Of a stretch of 64,000 nt of DNA, positions 43,636 through 53,044 are shown in pieces (position 1 is the first letter of the stretch; each line of letters starts with the position of its first letter). Origin of the DNA: Candidatus Poribacteria bacterium (lineage in GTDB: Bacteria > Poribacteria > WGA-4E > WGA-3G); assembly GCA_958295945.1 (NCBI GenBank), contig OY282386.1, positions 4,712,001 through 4,776,000 on the forward strand. Direction: 5' to 3'. A program made the translations under genes and the position numbers. Below the pieces are notes generated by a model, which searched no databases, was not told the origin of the DNA, and saw nothing but the letters and a program-made list of their open reading frames with translations.

Positions 43636-44524
43636 ATACGGTATAGGATGGAAGCAGGGTCGTTGGGTGATAGGATAGTTTGACCCGTTTCAGGTTTTCT
43701 AAGCCAGAATCGTCCATTGCGTTTACCCACTTGTATTTTGGCATTATTTCTCTACAAAATTCACGATTGATAAATTGCGAAAGTCCATAGATATTTAGAT
43801 CAGATATTTCAAATAGGACACAAAACATATCCGAGTTCAACGGATAACCGAAGGTATAGGCTTTTATTTCACCTGCAATACGGACGACCCTGCCGATCAA
43901 ACCAAGCTCCTGTGCATGTTTTATTCCTATGTTATGTGCACTTGTAGAATCAGCAAGCATTGCAAGGTAAAACTCGTCATTACATAGTTCAGCACGTGAT
44001 CTGTGCCAGCAATCATATAATTCAAAGCACGTCTCCATATCATCCTTATGAAAGGGTGTCAGTTTTGCTGAAGGATTACGTGCAACAAAAGCATTGTATG
44101 CATTTCTTTTGCTCTTATATCCACTCCCACTCAAATTTACAAGCTTCTCAGTTCTATAAATATATTCAGTCTCTTTCTTAACAATATGATAGTCTTCATT
44201 TTTAAAATCCAATAGCAACGGCTCTGGAACATTCTCAATACGAGCAATTTGAGGATTCTTGTTTGATTCCAAGCAATACTGGAAAGTTGCCCTCGCTACT
44301 TCAATAGAATACGGTTCTCCCATTGGTAGAATAGGTAGGAAATAATCTTCTCCATACTTTGCAAAAACACAGAAGTGATCCTCTATTATAGACCAATAAT
44401 ACGCAAAATGCTGACTCCATATATAATGTGGAGCAAAAGCATAACTTGTAAGCTTCGCCCCTATTTTGGAAGCAAACGAATCGAAAACAGGTTTTTCTTC
44501 AAGGGTTAATGGATGTAGTTCCAT
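43610..44524 (-). CDS. DUF2156 (LPG-synthase C-terminal type) protein
   Basis: This 304-residue protein matches the DUF2156 acyltransferase-like fold: FASKIGAKLTSYAFAPHYIW near the start, YRTEKLVNLSGSGYKSKRNAY mid-protein, and YKWVNAMDDSGLENLKRVKLSYHPTTLLPSY at the end. Related domains transfer aminoacyl groups from tRNA to lipids, but stand-alone forms like this have no assigned substrate. It lies between the YkgJ-type gene (10-base gap) and the thiamine kinase gene (overlap) in a three-gene unit. Confidence 0.85.
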   Translation of the reverse strand: MELHPLTLEEKPVFDSFASKIGAKLTSYAFAPHYIWSQHFAYYWSIIEDHFCVFAKYGEDYFLPILPMGEPYSIEVARATFQYCLESNKNPQIARIENVPEPLLLDFKNEDYHIVKKETEYIYRTEKLVNLSGSGYKSKRNAYNAFVARNPSAKLTPFHKDDMETCFELYDCWHRSRAELCNDEFYLAMLADSTSAHNIGIKHAQELGLIGRVVRIAGEIKAYTFGYPLNSDMFCVLFEISDLNIYGLSQFINREFCREIMPKYKWVNAMDDSGLENLKRVKLSYHPTTLLPSYTVYESRNDIS

Positions 44525-44534
44525 ACAAGAAATC

Positions 44535-45053
44535 TTAATTGAGTGTATGAAATACCTTCACTGTGTCTTGATATGTTCCTATGAGACTCCAGTGTGTTGC
44601 AATTATCTCCTTCACCTCATCTGTCTCAATGTAGTCTATGATTGATTGCAGATGCTGTTGAAAGACATCTGTATCAAAATACTTTTCAGAATAAGGGCAA
44701 AGCATATCAACACCCAGCACAACTCCACTTCGGTCTTCATTATACATCAACGCGAAAGGGTAAAGTTGACAATCAAGTGGACGATTAGCATAGATAGAAC
44801 ACTTATTTGTTTCTGTTTCAAAGAACGGACAGATATAATAGTCTCTAAACGGATTTAGCGCAATTTGTGAACTGATTCCATCCTCTCGATATCGGAATAA
44901 GGTTGCATCCTTTCCTTGTGACAATAGGCGTTGTTTCTCATCTTCTGTGAAGATAGGCGCGAGTGGACTGTCTGAATCCAAAAACCGACAGCATACATCA
45001 CAACAAAAACATACTTCACTGGGAATGATTTGATAGAGTTTAGCATTTGACAT
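44535..45053 (-). CDS. YkgJ-family cysteine-cluster protein
   Basis: The protein contains CFCCDVCCRFLDSDSPL and later YICPFFETETNKCSIYANRPLDCQLYPF, the eight-cysteine pattern of the YkgJ/UPF0153 family thought to bind zinc or iron. I choose the ATG at 45053 (172 residues). The frame opens to 45110, but that extension falls in a repeated motif (GGCACGCTCCGCATACC, also seen near 61694), so the longer start is doubtful. No clear Shine-Dalgarno sequence supports either. Confidence 0.85.
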   Translation of the reverse strand: MSNAKLYQIIPSEVCFCCDVCCRFLDSDSPLAPIFTEDEKQRLLSQGKDATLFRYREDGISSQIALNPFRDYYICPFFETETNKCSIYANRPLDCQLYPFALMYNEDRSGVVLGVDMLCPYSEKYFDTDVFQQHLQSIIDYIETDEVKEIIATHWSLIGTYQDTVKVFHTLN

Positions 45054-45166
45054 AACTGATATTGAATATCTATTTACGGAATTCTTAACGGTAGTAGGCA
45101 CGCTCCGCATACCGTCTCAAAATTGATTTGCCAAAAGAATAAACATAAACCTATGAGAGATTATTA

Positions 45167-46351
45167 CTATGATTCCAAAACCTTCCCTATAGTATCAACC
45201 ACAAGTGACACATCGGACTCCGATAGACCGGGATGAAGCGGGAGACTAACAACACGCTCAAATACTTCCTCCGCAATCGGAAAATCACCAACACTATACC
45301 CATACTGCTTCTGATAAAAATCAAAAAGATGCAAGGGGATATAATGGACACTACATTCTATATTTTCTTCACGTAGTGATTCAACAAAATCATCGCGATT
45401 GCCAGTTTGTAATTGTATTATATACAGATGCCATGCATGTTGATATGCATTTTCTGGATAATAAGGGGGCTTGATTTGAGAGTATTTTTGTAATTCTGTG
45501 TTATAGATTTCTGCATATTTCTGACGACGTTCATGCTGTTTGTTGAGCTTCATCAATTGACATAATCCCATCGCTGCCTGTATATCGGTCATATTGTACT
45601 TGTAACCTTCTGAGGTAATGTCGTATCGCCAAATACTTCGCTTTGACTGACGTGACCAAGCATCTTTGTCAATACCGTGTAAACGCATCGTTCTGAGTGT
45701 TTCAGCATGCGCATCATCATTTGTTGTAATCATCCCACCTTCACCAGTAGTCATATTCTTATTCGCATAAAAACTAAACGAGGAAAGATCTCCGATATTA
45801 CCTACAAAACTGCCATTATATCTCGTCGGAATGGCATGGGCAGCATCGTCAATCAGGACCAAATTATGCTTTTGACATATCCTTTGCAAAGCACCCATAT
45901 CACAAGGAAATCCAGCAATATGAACAGGAATGATCGCTTCTGTCCGAGACGTTATCGCTGACTCAATCTTCTCAATGTCAATATTCAAAGTTTCTGCATT
46001 GATGTCCACAAAAACAGGTTTCGCACCAACATAGCGAATCGCCTCAGCAGTAGCAGTGAAGGTATAAGGCGTTGTGATAACTTCGTCACCTACACCGATT
46101 CCCGTAACTACAAGACTGAGATGTAACGCTGCAGTGCATGAACTCACAGCAATGGCATGCTTGACTCCGAGATATTCCGCAAAAGCACGTTCAAACTCAC
46201 GCACCCTTGCCCCTGTACTAATCCATTTAGATTCAAGAACTTGGCTAACGGCTTCTATTTCGGTTTCATCTATCCACGGTCGGCTAAAAGGTATAAAAGG
46301 TTTTTCTTTCAAATGCAATTCCTTTTCAATTATCGTCCATAGTCGGTCCAA
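45167..46351 (-). CDS. DegT/DnrJ/EryC1/StrS-family aminotransferase
   Basis: The 394-residue PLP enzyme shows VSSCTAALHLSLVVTGIGVGDEVITTPYTFTAT-type segments, the aspartate block LIDDAAHAI and the PLP lysine in FSFYANKNMTTGEGG. Members transaminate keto sugars (perosamine, bacillosamine and similar) for surface glycans. No other sugar-nucleotide genes are adjacent. Its start overlaps the aroQ end by 26 bases, so the two are probably translated from one mRNA although their pathways are unrelated. Confidence 0.93.
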   Translation of the reverse strand: MDRLWTIIEKELHLKEKPFIPFSRPWIDETEIEAVSQVLESKWISTGARVREFERAFAEYLGVKHAIAVSSCTAALHLSLVVTGIGVGDEVITTPYTFTATAEAIRYVGAKPVFVDINAETLNIDIEKIESAITSRTEAIIPVHIAGFPCDMGALQRICQKHNLVLIDDAAHAIPTRYNGSFVGNIGDLSSFSFYANKNMTTGEGGMITTNDDAHAETLRTMRLHGIDKDAWSRQSKRSIWRYDITSEGYKYNMTDIQAAMGLCQLMKLNKQHERRQKYAEIYNTELQKYSQIKPPYYPENAYQHAWHLYIIQLQTGNRDDFVESLREENIECSVHYIPLHLFDFYQKQYGYSVGDFPIAEEVFERVVSLPLHPGLSESDVSLVVDTIGKVLES

Positions 46352-46781
46352 GAATATGTATCATCGCTTGAAGGGCAAGGATGTAACTATACGCACCAAA
46401 ACCCCCAACAACACCTTCCGCAACCCCTGATATATACGAATGATGCCGAAATTCTTCACGGGCATATATATTGGATAGATGAATTTCTATTACTGGCACG
46501 CCGACAGTTGAAAGAGCGTCACGGATAGCAATACTTGTATGCGTATAAGCAGCGGGGTTTATAAGAATGCCATCTGCCCAATCTATATGGTCTCCGATAA
46601 CAGATACGATCTCACCTTCATGGTTAGATTGCACTATTTTCAACACAACATCATGTGGAGATGCTGCAACAAACTGATCCAGGATTTTGTTGATGTCCTG
46701 TAATGTTTGGACCCCGTATATCTCTGGTTGCCGTCTACCCAAAAGATGCAAATTTGGTCCGTGTAGAACGAGGATATTCAT
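46326..46781 (-). CDS. aroQ: 3-dehydroquinate dehydratase, type II
   Basis: AroQ catalyses the third step of the shikimate pathway. The 151-residue protein has LHGPNLHLLGRRQPEIYG with the catalytic tyrosine and flexible-loop arginine, QSNHEGEIV, INPAAYTHTSIAIRDAL and EIHLSNIYAREEFRHHSYIS with the catalytic histidine region. Length and motif order are typical for the dodecameric type II enzyme. It is upstream of and overlaps the DegT aminotransferase gene. Confidence 0.96.
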   Translation of the reverse strand: MNILVLHGPNLHLLGRRQPEIYGVQTLQDINKILDQFVAASPHDVVLKIVQSNHEGEIVSVIGDHIDWADGILINPAAYTHTSIAIRDALSTVGVPVIEIHLSNIYAREEFRHHSYISGVAEGVVGGFGAYSYILALQAMIHILGPTMDDN

Positions 46782-46844
46782 ACGTGTTTCTGTCCTTTAT
46801 CTAAATTATACACAAATTTGGAATTCTTAGGTTATATTTTGATG

Positions 46845-49800
46845 TCATACAAATGATGCACTACAAATAACTTTGGCGTTTACCTCTTTAATCTCTGCGG
46901 TTTGATTTTGATGTTTTTCCAAATCTGCCATTTCATACCGTTGATAGATGATTGCCAGTTCGGTAAGTAATGCATCTCCCGTGACTTTTTCGCGATGTAA
47001 TCGATTGATTTCACGCTTAATTGTTTCTGTAATTGGTAAACAAAATGCCTGATCTAGTTTGCTTATATTTGTTGTATCTTCTAATGAATTGCTTATTAAT
47101 CTCAATTCTTTCCTTATGTATTTTTGAGCATTAGTTAACGTTTGTCCAGAAATAGCAGTTCGACTCTGTAGTTCAGACGCGAATTCCTTTTGGAATTTTG
47201 CCACGCGGGCATTATGACCCGGTGGTACTGGTTGTCCTTCTAAATCTGGATCACATCTTAATTTTGTGAGTACTTCAGCAGGATCTTTTGTAACCAACTC
47301 TCCATTTTCATTAAAAAGACATGGTTGTTGATATGTTCCCAAACGACAGAAAATATATGTACCTTTCTCATCCGCAGGAATACCTGTTCGTATACCGTCT
47401 CTCAAATTGACAATACGTTCAAATTCAGCTGTGTCTTCTCGCATAATTCTCCGTAGTATTTCCTCAGCTTCAATAAGACTCATCCCTGTTTCTTCTTTTT
47501 CTTCAAATAAGTTGAGTTGTGCATTGTTTTGATCGTAAATTGCATACATTGCATCTTCATTAAGTTGTTCAGTACTTTCAAGAATCTGTGAATCTTCACC
47601 GATTGTATCATGTATTTCCTGAATTCGGTTACTAAGTTTTTCACGTAAACCGAGATTCCGTTCAATTCCAGTTTCAGGTAGGAAATTAAAGCCGTATATT
47701 TCATCAAATTCACTACCTATTCGATCAATGCGTCCGAAACGTTGGATGAGTCTAACAGGGTTCCAGTGCAGGTCATAGTTAATCAACATACCACAATCTT
47801 GTAGGTTGAGTCCTTCCGCAAGAACATCAGTAGCAATCAACGTGTTTAACTCACTGTCGTTAGCATTTCTTAAAAAATCTGGATTTGCTTTCGGGGCAAA
47901 TCGTGCAACCATTTTCTGTTTATCTTTATTGCTGCTATAAATAACATCTGTGTCATCTGTCTCTAAATTCTTGTAAAGATATACTGCTGTATCAATATAA
48001 CTCGTAAAAATCAGTCGTTTGCCTTCATTTAAGGGAGAGGAATTGAGCAATTTAATTAGTTTTTGTAACTTTGCATCTTCACTCTCGGTAATCTGATCTA
48101 TAGGTTCTAATATCTCCTTATAGACTTTGATGTCATGGGCAATGTCTCTACGAAGATCCGCAATATTGAAATCATTGATATCATAGTTTGCAGTTAATTC
48201 TCCAAGCTGGTCAAGCAGATCCAGTTCCTCAAAATCAACTTCAGAGGCATCAGTATTGCTTGCATCATATAGGATATGTTGAGCTGCCTCACCAGCAGCA
48301 ACAATTCCGTTATCAAGTGCCTCAAGAAATATATGGTGTACTGTCAATAGACGGGAAATTGTTCGTTTAAATGCGAAAACACTGGATTCAAACCGTTTAA
48401 AGAGAAGGACACGTATTAAACCACGTAGGTTTCTACCTGCACTCTGCAAGTCTCTGTAGGGTTCAACTTCTTGCTTCTCATCTTTTACATAATTCCACAG
48501 ACCGTAGCGTGCATACGTCAACTGCGCGGTAACATTCCTTTCTCTTGATCCAATATGTTCACGTATTTTTTGATACAGTCCTTGGTATGTGTCCTCAATA
48601 CTATAATCCACTGTATTGAGTATACGGTGTGGAAAAAACTGTTTAGTCTTACCAATCTTAACATAAGCACGACGTTTCTGATTCAGATAATCCTCAAAAT
48701 GAGATGGATCAACTGGCTGATCTGTTTCCGCATCAAATCCATACCAACGTAAAATATGATTACGAGTTCGTCGAATGAGAACATGCTGTAACAGATCGCG
48801 AAGGTCAAGTGCCCCTTTCTCTATAGAACGAAAATATTCTCGTAAATTTGCGGGTTCAATCGGTAATACAGTATCATCATCTGGATGGAAAAGTTTTATT
48901 TGGTGAAAAATGTCCCAAGCACTTTTGTTCCGCGGTGTTGCGGTAAGAAAACATACTTTTCTATCTCCTGTGATCAGATAATCTTGAAGAATATGATACC
49001 TTTGGGTGCCAGGATTACGAAAATTATGGCTTTCGTCAACAAGTATAAAATTTCGTCCCTCATAGAGTTCAAAAAGCAACTTTCGTACTCTATTCTCATC
49101 GCCACTGAGTTGACCACTTGACACTACTCGGGCATTTAGGTCATGGACTTCGTTATATCGTTCCCACATAGGGATGAGTGATGGTGGACAAAATATCAAT
49201 GGACGTACATTTTCTACTTGTGCATAATGCTTCACAACTGCTGAGCCAATAAAACTTTTTCCTAACCCTACAACATCAGAGATAAATGCACCACCATACT
49301 TATTGATGATTTTGATTGCTTGCCACACAGCAACCTGTTGAAAATCCGCCAGTTGATCCATCAAACTCTCTATGGGTGTAATACTGTCTTCTTCCTTTTC
49401 AAGTCTATCCTTAACAAGCTCATATAGTGTTTTCATGTAGATGTCATAAGGAGGTACGGTTGCAAGTGCCCAAGAAGTTTGCATCTCCTCCATCAGTGAT
49501 TTGTCAAAATCTTCTGCTTCATCCCACAAATCATCAAACCAATTCCTCAATTGTTCCTGATTCGCATTACCAGATACGACAACATTTAATTCAGTGTTAC
49601 TGGTCAAACCTGCTAAGGTTAAATTTGATGATCCTACAATAGAGGTACCAGTTTCATAGTGTTCCCCTTGCTTGTATTCAAATATGTACGCCTTTGCATG
49701 AAGTCTATCTTTCGTATAAACCCTAACTTTCAGTTTCTTGTTGGTAATCATGTCTACTAATGTTCTGATTAACTGCTCCGATTCATCCGTTTGTGTCATT

Positions 49801-50129
49801 GAATCAATACTGTTCCGCAGGTTTTCTGCTGTTTCACCTGCCCTTTTTCTGCGCGTCGCGCGGCTTATATAAGCAAGCTCATCAGTAACATTTTCTATTG
49901 CAGATAATTCCTGATATGCCTCTGCAAGTTGCTCAATCGTTTCCCGTGTGCTTGTATTACCAATCAAAAGACGTAGTTCGGACAAGTTTTGTAATTCACT
50001 TGCAATACTTGTAAAACCGGTAAGAAAAAAGTAACCGACAGCAAAACGAGCGCGGTCGGTTGAATCCAAGATAAGATTGACGTGTTCAATCAGTTTTTCG
50101 TTTCTGTTATCAATTATGTCGTGTGTCAT
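46845..50129 (-). CDS. SNF2-type helicase fused to a phospholipase D-like nuclease domain (defence island)
   Basis: The 1094-residue protein has an N-terminal PLD-like domain (~1-210) with DRLHAKAYIF near 141 and GSSNLT near 169, one HxK half-site. A superfamily 2 helicase follows: Walker A-type SDVVGLGKSFIG (~288), DEAH-type LVDESHNFRNP (~363), LTATPRNKS (~395), and a helicase C domain with LIATDVLAEGLNLQD (~760) and QRFGRIDRIG (~803). PLD-SNF2 proteins of this layout usually neighbour Eco57I-type methylases in restriction-like systems, as here (51668-56428). The start is supported by the near-identical 13-codon relic at 51110-51148. Direct role in cleavage is inference. Confidence 0.85.
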   Translation of the reverse strand: MTHDIIDNRNEKLIEHVNLILDSTDRARFAVGYFFLTGFTSIASELQNLSELRLLIGNTSTRETIEQLAEAYQELSAIENVTDELAYISRATRRKRAGETAENLRNSIDSMTQTDESEQLIRTLVDMITNKKLKVRVYTKDRLHAKAYIFEYKQGEHYETGTSIVGSSNLTLAGLTSNTELNVVVSGNANQEQLRNWFDDLWDEAEDFDKSLMEEMQTSWALATVPPYDIYMKTLYELVKDRLEKEEDSITPIESLMDQLADFQQVAVWQAIKIINKYGGAFISDVVGLGKSFIGSAVVKHYAQVENVRPLIFCPPSLIPMWERYNEVHDLNARVVSSGQLSGDENRVRKLLFELYEGRNFILVDESHNFRNPGTQRYHILQDYLITGDRKVCFLTATPRNKSAWDIFHQIKLFHPDDDTVLPIEPANLREYFRSIEKGALDLRDLLQHVLIRRTRNHILRWYGFDAETDQPVDPSHFEDYLNQKRRAYVKIGKTKQFFPHRILNTVDYSIEDTYQGLYQKIREHIGSRERNVTAQLTYARYGLWNYVKDEKQEVEPYRDLQSAGRNLRGLIRVLLFKRFESSVFAFKRTISRLLTVHHIFLEALDNGIVAAGEAAQHILYDASNTDASEVDFEELDLLDQLGELTANYDINDFNIADLRRDIAHDIKVYKEILEPIDQITESEDAKLQKLIKLLNSSPLNEGKRLIFTSYIDTAVYLYKNLETDDTDVIYSSNKDKQKMVARFAPKANPDFLRNANDSELNTLIATDVLAEGLNLQDCGMLINYDLHWNPVRLIQRFGRIDRIGSEFDEIYGFNFLPETGIERNLGLREKLSNRIQEIHDTIGEDSQILESTEQLNEDAMYAIYDQNNAQLNLFEEKEETGMSLIEAEEILRRIMREDTAEFERIVNLRDGIRTGIPADEKGTYIFCRLGTYQQPCLFNENGELVTKDPAEVLTKLRCDPDLEGQPVPPGHNARVAKFQKEFASELQSRTAISGQTLTNAQKYIRKELRLISNSLEDTTNISKLDQAFCLPITETIKREINRLHREKVTGDALLTELAIIYQRYEMADLEKHQNQTAEIKEVNAKVICSASFV

Positions 50130-50137
50130 AATATGTT

Positions 50138-51046
50138 CTATTCGTTCAAAACCGACAAGAACGACTCAACACTCGGTGTGTCAATTGCTGTGAGATGTAG
50201 TTGTATCAGCCGATCAAGGCTCAGAACCGATCCAAGTGCCTCCGACACTCGCTGCATATTCTGCTGCGGGAAACGTTTCGTAAGCACAGAAAGAATAATC
50301 CTGATAGACATTTCGCGCGAACCTTGTTCAATACCTTGTTCAATACCTTGTTCAATACCTTGTTCAATGCCTCGCTGTTTTATGATTTCGTAAAAAGGAG
50401 ATTCTTGCATCATTTCCTCCGATATTAGTTTTTCAAAAAAAAGAGGGTCATGGACTAAGCTGCCAAATGTTGAGAGTGCAAACAACAATGTTCCACGCGT
50501 TTGACTATCAACAGGTGCGGCCTCCGTTGCCTCAACACATTTTCGTATCCACGCCTCTGTCTCTATACCCTCAGGCGGCTTCATCAATGGCGTGAAAGGT
50601 AACAACCCAACCGATGCTGCATCTAAAAACGGTTCACCCTCTAAATCGACTAACCTGATTACCTGATACTTGTGCTGCAAACCAAATGTCCCATCACCAT
50701 AACTATAACCACCTGGGTCAGTCCGACCAGCATTTGCCCCTAAATACAGCACTAATGAATACACGGGCATTTCATAACTTAGCATGAGTACGCTTGCATA
50801 AGCCAGCACACGCAACGGCATCGGTTTATCTCTGCTATCTTCGGTTTGGACCTCTATATGAAGAATCGCTTCCTCATTATCTCGGCGAACCTCAAATGTC
50901 ATATCATTACGATGCACCTTAATCGTCTGCTGTTCTGTATCAAGTTTTGCCACGACTTCAACATCGGTCGTGTTGAATGCCAACTGTGCAAACTCATCAG
51001 CGAACCGTTCCATGAGGTGCTTCACGATTTCATCATATTTTGCCAT
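50138..51046 (-). CDS. Rpn-like PD-(D/E)XK nuclease / transposase-family protein
   Basis: The 302-residue protein has a PD-(D/E)XK-type N-terminal core (DMTFEVRRDNEEAILHIEVQTEDS with D...ExQ) and a helical C-terminal part, the layout of Rpn/PDDEXK_2 proteins that promote recA-independent recombination. Around residues 228-244 it carries GIEQ repeated four times, encoded by 12-base units (TTCAATACCTTG on the plus strand), a common hypervariable feature of this family. It sits between the helicase and the methylase and lies 8 bases upstream of the helicase start; a relic of the helicase 5' end lies on its other side. Confidence 0.82.
   Translation of the reverse strand: MAKYDEIVKHLMERFADEFAQLAFNTTDVEVVAKLDTEQQTIKVHRNDMTFEVRRDNEEAILHIEVQTEDSRDKPMPLRVLAYASVLMLSYEMPVYSLVLYLGANAGRTDPGGYSYGDGTFGLQHKYQVIRLVDLEGEPFLDAASVGLLPFTPLMKPPEGIETEAWIRKCVEATEAAPVDSQTRGTLLFALSTFGSLVHDPLFFEKLISEEMMQESPFYEIIKQRGIEQGIEQGIEQGIEQGSREMSIRIILSVLTKRFPQQNMQRVSEALGSVLSLDRLIQLHLTAIDTPSVESFLSVLNE
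50305..50375 (-). repeat. 12-bp coding tandem repeats (GIEQ units)
   Basis: Units of TTCAATACCTTG repeat four times with the last one changed (TTCAATGCCTCG). Gain or loss of units keeps the frame and changes the linker length of the Rpn-like protein. Confidence 0.75.
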
Positions 51047-51109
51047 GTCAATATTATATCTTTATTTTTAGAAGAATGTCAAACTGTTTTAGGTATTTAG
51101 CAGAGCACT

Positions 51110-51148
51110 CAGTTTTTCGTTTCTGTTGTCTATAATGTCATGTGTCAT
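51110..51148 (-). pseudogene. Relic of the 5' end of a second PLD-helicase gene
   Basis: These 39 bases encode MTHDIIDNRNEKL, identical to the first 13 residues of the helicase gene (50129 downward). The four base differences between them are all third-position synonymous changes. After codon 13 the similarity stops (SAL then stop-prone sequence). Confidence 0.7.
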
Positions 51149-51194
51149 TTTATGGAATAGGCTGTAATAGATATATTTGGTTGGGGCTGTAACA

Positions 51195-51590
51195 TTATGG
51201 ATTTACGATACGTTGTTGTTTCAGTGTTTCTATTTCACGTGTGAGTGTTTCTATCTGTTTCGCAATCAAGCGATCCTTTCTACTACGCCATATAACAATA
51301 ATCTGAGGGACACCTATTACCACAATAATTAGGGCAACTATCCATGCCGTTTGTTGATGTACTTTATCAAGATTGCCGCGCATCCAGACAACTCCTTGTT
51401 CCACTTTCTGGATACGGGTATCTAAAGATGTAATATCCGCTTTGAGTTCCTTCCTGAGTGTCGTAATTTCAGCTTTAACTTCCTCCTTAACAATCAAGCG
51501 GATCTCATTAAGATCGTTAGATGTCAAATCTGCCAATGCTGGCAAAACGGTTGCACCAAATATCATTATGAAAAAAAGTATCGGTTTCAT
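51195..51590 (-). CDS. Small membrane protein with coiled coil
   Basis: The 131-residue protein has a signal peptide (1-~20, ending PALA), an exported coiled-coil stretch (~30-75, VKEEVKAEITTLRKELKADI), a membrane helix (about 84-102, WIVALIIVVIGVPQIIVIW), and a second short coiled coil at the C-terminus (IAKQIETLTREIETLKQQ). A single-pass topology with coiled coils on both sides of the membrane is predicted. GGAG precedes the ATG. I do not recognise a family. It lies inside the island between the Rpn-like gene and the methylase. Confidence 0.7.
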   Translation of the reverse strand: MKPILFFIMIFGATVLPALADLTSNDLNEIRLIVKEEVKAEITTLRKELKADITSLDTRIQKVEQGVVWMRGNLDKVHQQTAWIVALIIVVIGVPQIIVIWRSRKDRLIAKQIETLTREIETLKQQRIVNP

Positions 51591-51667
51591 TGCGAATCTC
51601 CTTTAACTATAGTACATCATATTTATTGGGTTGTCAATGAATTGTGCATTTTAACGTCTATGCTGTA

Positions 51668-53044
51668 TCACGTCTTTGCTTTCTTCAGACGTGTTGTTAC
51701 AAGTTTGGTTACTGCCTCGTAGACTCCATCGCGTTCACCTTGTGTTAATTCTAAAATATCAAAAATTATGTCATCAATATAACGTCTCTCTAGTGAGGGA
51801 TCTAAAACGTCCCAATTTTCTGATTTAAGTAAAGTAAGATCAATTTCATCACTTGGTATTAATTTCGGATTAACACATAGCAAGTCTTCTAATTCGTAAA
51901 TCTTGATTACTAATGCTCCACCACCTAAGTTGGAACGTCCGTTCACATTCACTATTAACTGAAAAAAGGTGGAATTGAGAGAGAGACAGAGTGGGAGCTT
52001 AAATTCTGAAAGCGTGTGTACTTCTGCAAACTTGTCTAGAGCATAACACTCTTCATGGTTATAGAATGTTCTGGCAGTTGAACCAATTACGCATTGAAAA
52101 TTAAGGTGTGGAATGGGGCGTTCACCTACATTATACCATTGCTGTCTAGTTTTGCAACTAGGCCGTTTGTGATAGTTGTGTGTCTCGCCCCATTTAATAT
52201 ATGCCAAAGACGTGGTGCCTCTGAGAGCATGTTCTCGTAAGGAACACATAAAGAGCTGGTGTGGAAGTTGGCGCGGAAAGATTTGAAGACTTTGTGTATT
52301 TTTTGGGCTAGAAAGAATTGGACACAAAAACTTGGTTTCAATGTTCCACGCTGAAATTGTTTCCTTGTCAAGAATGAAGAAGTTATTTGCCCCAGTTTTT
52401 AATCCCATACGGACATTCGCAACATCTCTAACATATACAAGTTTGTCCATTACTTTTTCTAAAAGGTACCAGTAAATATCAGGAGCGCGAAGATATTTTC
52501 CACACCATTTGTCACCGATGTACTTCGTCTTTTCGTCTTTTCCACTGGCTAAAAGTTGTTTCTGTAAAAACGGATTAACCCTATGTTCCTGCGTACTAAC
52601 GCGTCTCTTTGTGGTTTCAATCTCGTAGAAAATAACCGCATCCAGAATAACCTCAAAAGGAACAGTAAAGTTGACAAAGCGGACTATATATCGCGAACCC
52701 CCTTCAGGAACAGAGATAAGGCATATAACAGTATTGACATCTGCAGAGGAAAAGGAACGCTTGGCTGAGTTATCCAAAACTAACTTTAGGTGACACTGTG
52801 TAAGAAGAAATTCCTGTAGTTTTGCTCCATAGCCAACATCCAACCATGAATTAGACGTGATACTACAAAAAGTCCCTTTAGGATTGAGTAGAGAAAGACC
52901 GTGAAAATAGAAATAGACGTAGAGATCACTTTTGGCACTTAGTTGAGGGGTGTGCATAAATATTGATAACAAAATAGTCCTTTTCACTCCGTTTATTGAA
53001 ATAATGTTTTCATTCTTGATACCTCTCTGTGAGGTCTGTTCCAT
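51668..53044 (-). pseudogene. Eco57I-type DNA methylase, 3' part cut off by an insertion sequence
   Basis: Native sequence runs from 52936 to the stop at 51668 (KSDLYVYFYFHGLSLLNPKG ... TRLKKAKT). It holds the end of the methyltransferase domain and the target-recognition region (CHLKLVLDNSAKRSF, RDVANVRMGLKTGANNFF, FQLIVNVNGRSNLGG) typical of TaqI-like specificity domains. The first ~36 codons of the open frame, from 53044, are insertion-sequence DNA, so any translation would start inside the element. Joined to the fragment at 54077-56428 it restores a 1206-residue protein. Confidence 0.85.

Noticed and set aside
52937-53044. Natural N-terminus of the methylase 3' fragment (MEQTSQRGIKNEN)
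   Set aside because: These codons lie in the insertion sequence and partly overlap the transposase gene end, so they do not belong to the methylase.
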